Source: Hyphomonadaceae bacterium BL14 (lineage in GTDB: Bacteria; Pseudomonadota; Alphaproteobacteria; Caulobacterales; Maricaulaceae). From it: a stretch of DNA of 64,000 bases. Numbering within the stretch: position 1 is the stretch's first letter; the number at the start of each line of letters is the position of its first letter. The notes below the pieces were generated by a model. The model was not told the origin of the DNA. It worked only from the letters and a program-made list of their open reading frames with translations, and did not search any database. Position numbers and translations under genes: made by a program. The DNA is taken from positions 1,305,529 through 1,369,528 of the forward strand of contig CP091242.1 in the NCBI GenBank assembly GCA_027627705.1, written 5' to 3'. Positions 63,507 through 64,000 of this stretch are shown in pieces.

Positions 63507-64000
63507 GTCGATGGACACATGGTTCTTGTAGCCGAAGGTCGGGATGGCGATATCGATGAGCTTCTTGCCGTCCGCCTTCTCGCGCGCCTTGGCGAACTTC
63601 ACCGTCCAGCGCGCATCACGGTCCTTCTGGCGCAGCTTGGCCGGCTTGTCCTGCCAGTCCTCAGGCACGCGTCCGGCCTTGATGGCGTCCTTCTCGTCCT
63701 GGCGGTTGCGCTGCTTTGGCGCAGCGACCAGCGTGGCGTCGATGATCTGTCCGCCCATCGGGGTATAGCCCGCCTTGCTGATGGCCTGGTCGAGGCGCAC
63801 AAACAGCCGCTACAGCGCCTTCGCCGCGATCAGCGCCTCGCGAAAGTCCCACAGCGTGTTGGCGTCAGGAACCGTATCGCCAAGGCCAAGCCCGCAAAAC
63901 CGCAACCAGCTCAGCCGGTCGCGCACCAGAAACTCTGTCTGCTCCAGAGACAGGCCACGCATCGTCTGCAGGACCAGCATCTTGAACTTCAACACCGAAT
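63507..64000 (-). mobile_element. broken IS5-family transposase, cut by IS256 and by the window edge
   Basis: On the minus strand LKFKMLVLQTMRGLSLEQTE and FCGLGLGDTVPDANTLWDFR, then an in-frame TAG at 63810-63812, then RLFVRLDQAISKAGYTPMGG, IIDATLVAAPKQRNRQDEKD (first catalytic Asp) and TFGYKNHVSID. The frame is the same on both sides of the TAG, so it is a nonsense mutation. The homology stops at the IS256 end, where the remaining C-terminus is lost. Its 5' end lies beyond the window. Confidence 0.9.

Overview
The window looks like a high-GC alphaproteobacterial chromosome of the Caulobacter/Maricaulis/Hyphomonas type. Evidence: a PopZ (DUF2497) gene next to a TolC gene and a PCMT-like gene; an mreBCD-mrdA-rodA operon; a thyA..folA-hflK-hflC-DUF2065-Deg protease-miaA block; and Wzc/Wza-type polysaccharide genes resembling those used for holdfast or exopolysaccharide. 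The exact genus is an inference and cannot be fixed from the sequence alone.

Layout. 1-8.3 kb: end of pyrD, a small membrane protein, glyQ, a GST-like gene, glyS, ppdK and a SleB-type hydrolase, all on +. 8.4-22.1 kb, all on -: NSS transporter; cell-shape operon (mreB, mreC, mreD, mrdA, rodA); VTT membrane protein; divergent ketol-acid reductoisomerase; miaA; Deg/HtrA protease; DUF2065; hflC; hflK. 22.2-24.4 kb: folA and thyA, separated by a small two-gene cassette whose first gene is a frameshifted HEPN-type protein. 24.5-36.4 kb: housekeeping and signalling genes (VOC protein, MoxR ATPase plus VWA protein, chorismate mutase, Hpt, tricorn-like S41 protease, MaoC, PopZ, TolC, PCMT, tRNA-Cys, DUF962, an orphan small-RNA-like locus, tRNA-Asn). 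36.7-39.1 kb: LapG-type cysteine protease, small membrane protein, phosphatase.

39.1-61.7 kb is a surface-polysaccharide locus: BY-kinase/Wzz, outer-membrane beta-barrel, a secreted Ala/Gly/Pro-rich protein, Wza-like lipoprotein, two polyprenyl-phosphate sugar transferases, galE, a NusG paralogue, a GT4 glycosyltransferase, a complete pseudaminic acid pathway (pseB-C-F-G-H-I, tightly coupled), a capsule-type glycosyltransferase-like protein and a Wzy-like polymerase. Between the first half and the pse half lie decayed genes: a truncated glycosyltransferase, an N-terminal glmM fragment and a C-terminal UDP-sugar dehydrogenase fragment joined to it. This suggests the old operon behind the NusG paralogue was deleted or replaced. 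The genes at 58.9-61.7 kb are visibly AT-richer than the rest, consistent with transfer.

61.9-64 kb is an insertion-sequence pile: an IS3-type remnant, an IS256-family element with perfect 31-bp ends and a frameshifted transposase, and an IS5-type transposase broken by a stop codon, by the IS256 element and by the window edge. The two flanks of the IS256 copy do not match and no target duplication is visible, which points to an IS-mediated rearrangement at the end of the polysaccharide island.

The most novel-looking items are the HEPN/unknown-partner cassette between thyA and folA, the NusG paralogue in front of a deleted and replaced polysaccharide operon, the orphan small-RNA-like locus near 36.1 kb, and the secreted low-complexity protein inside the export gene group.
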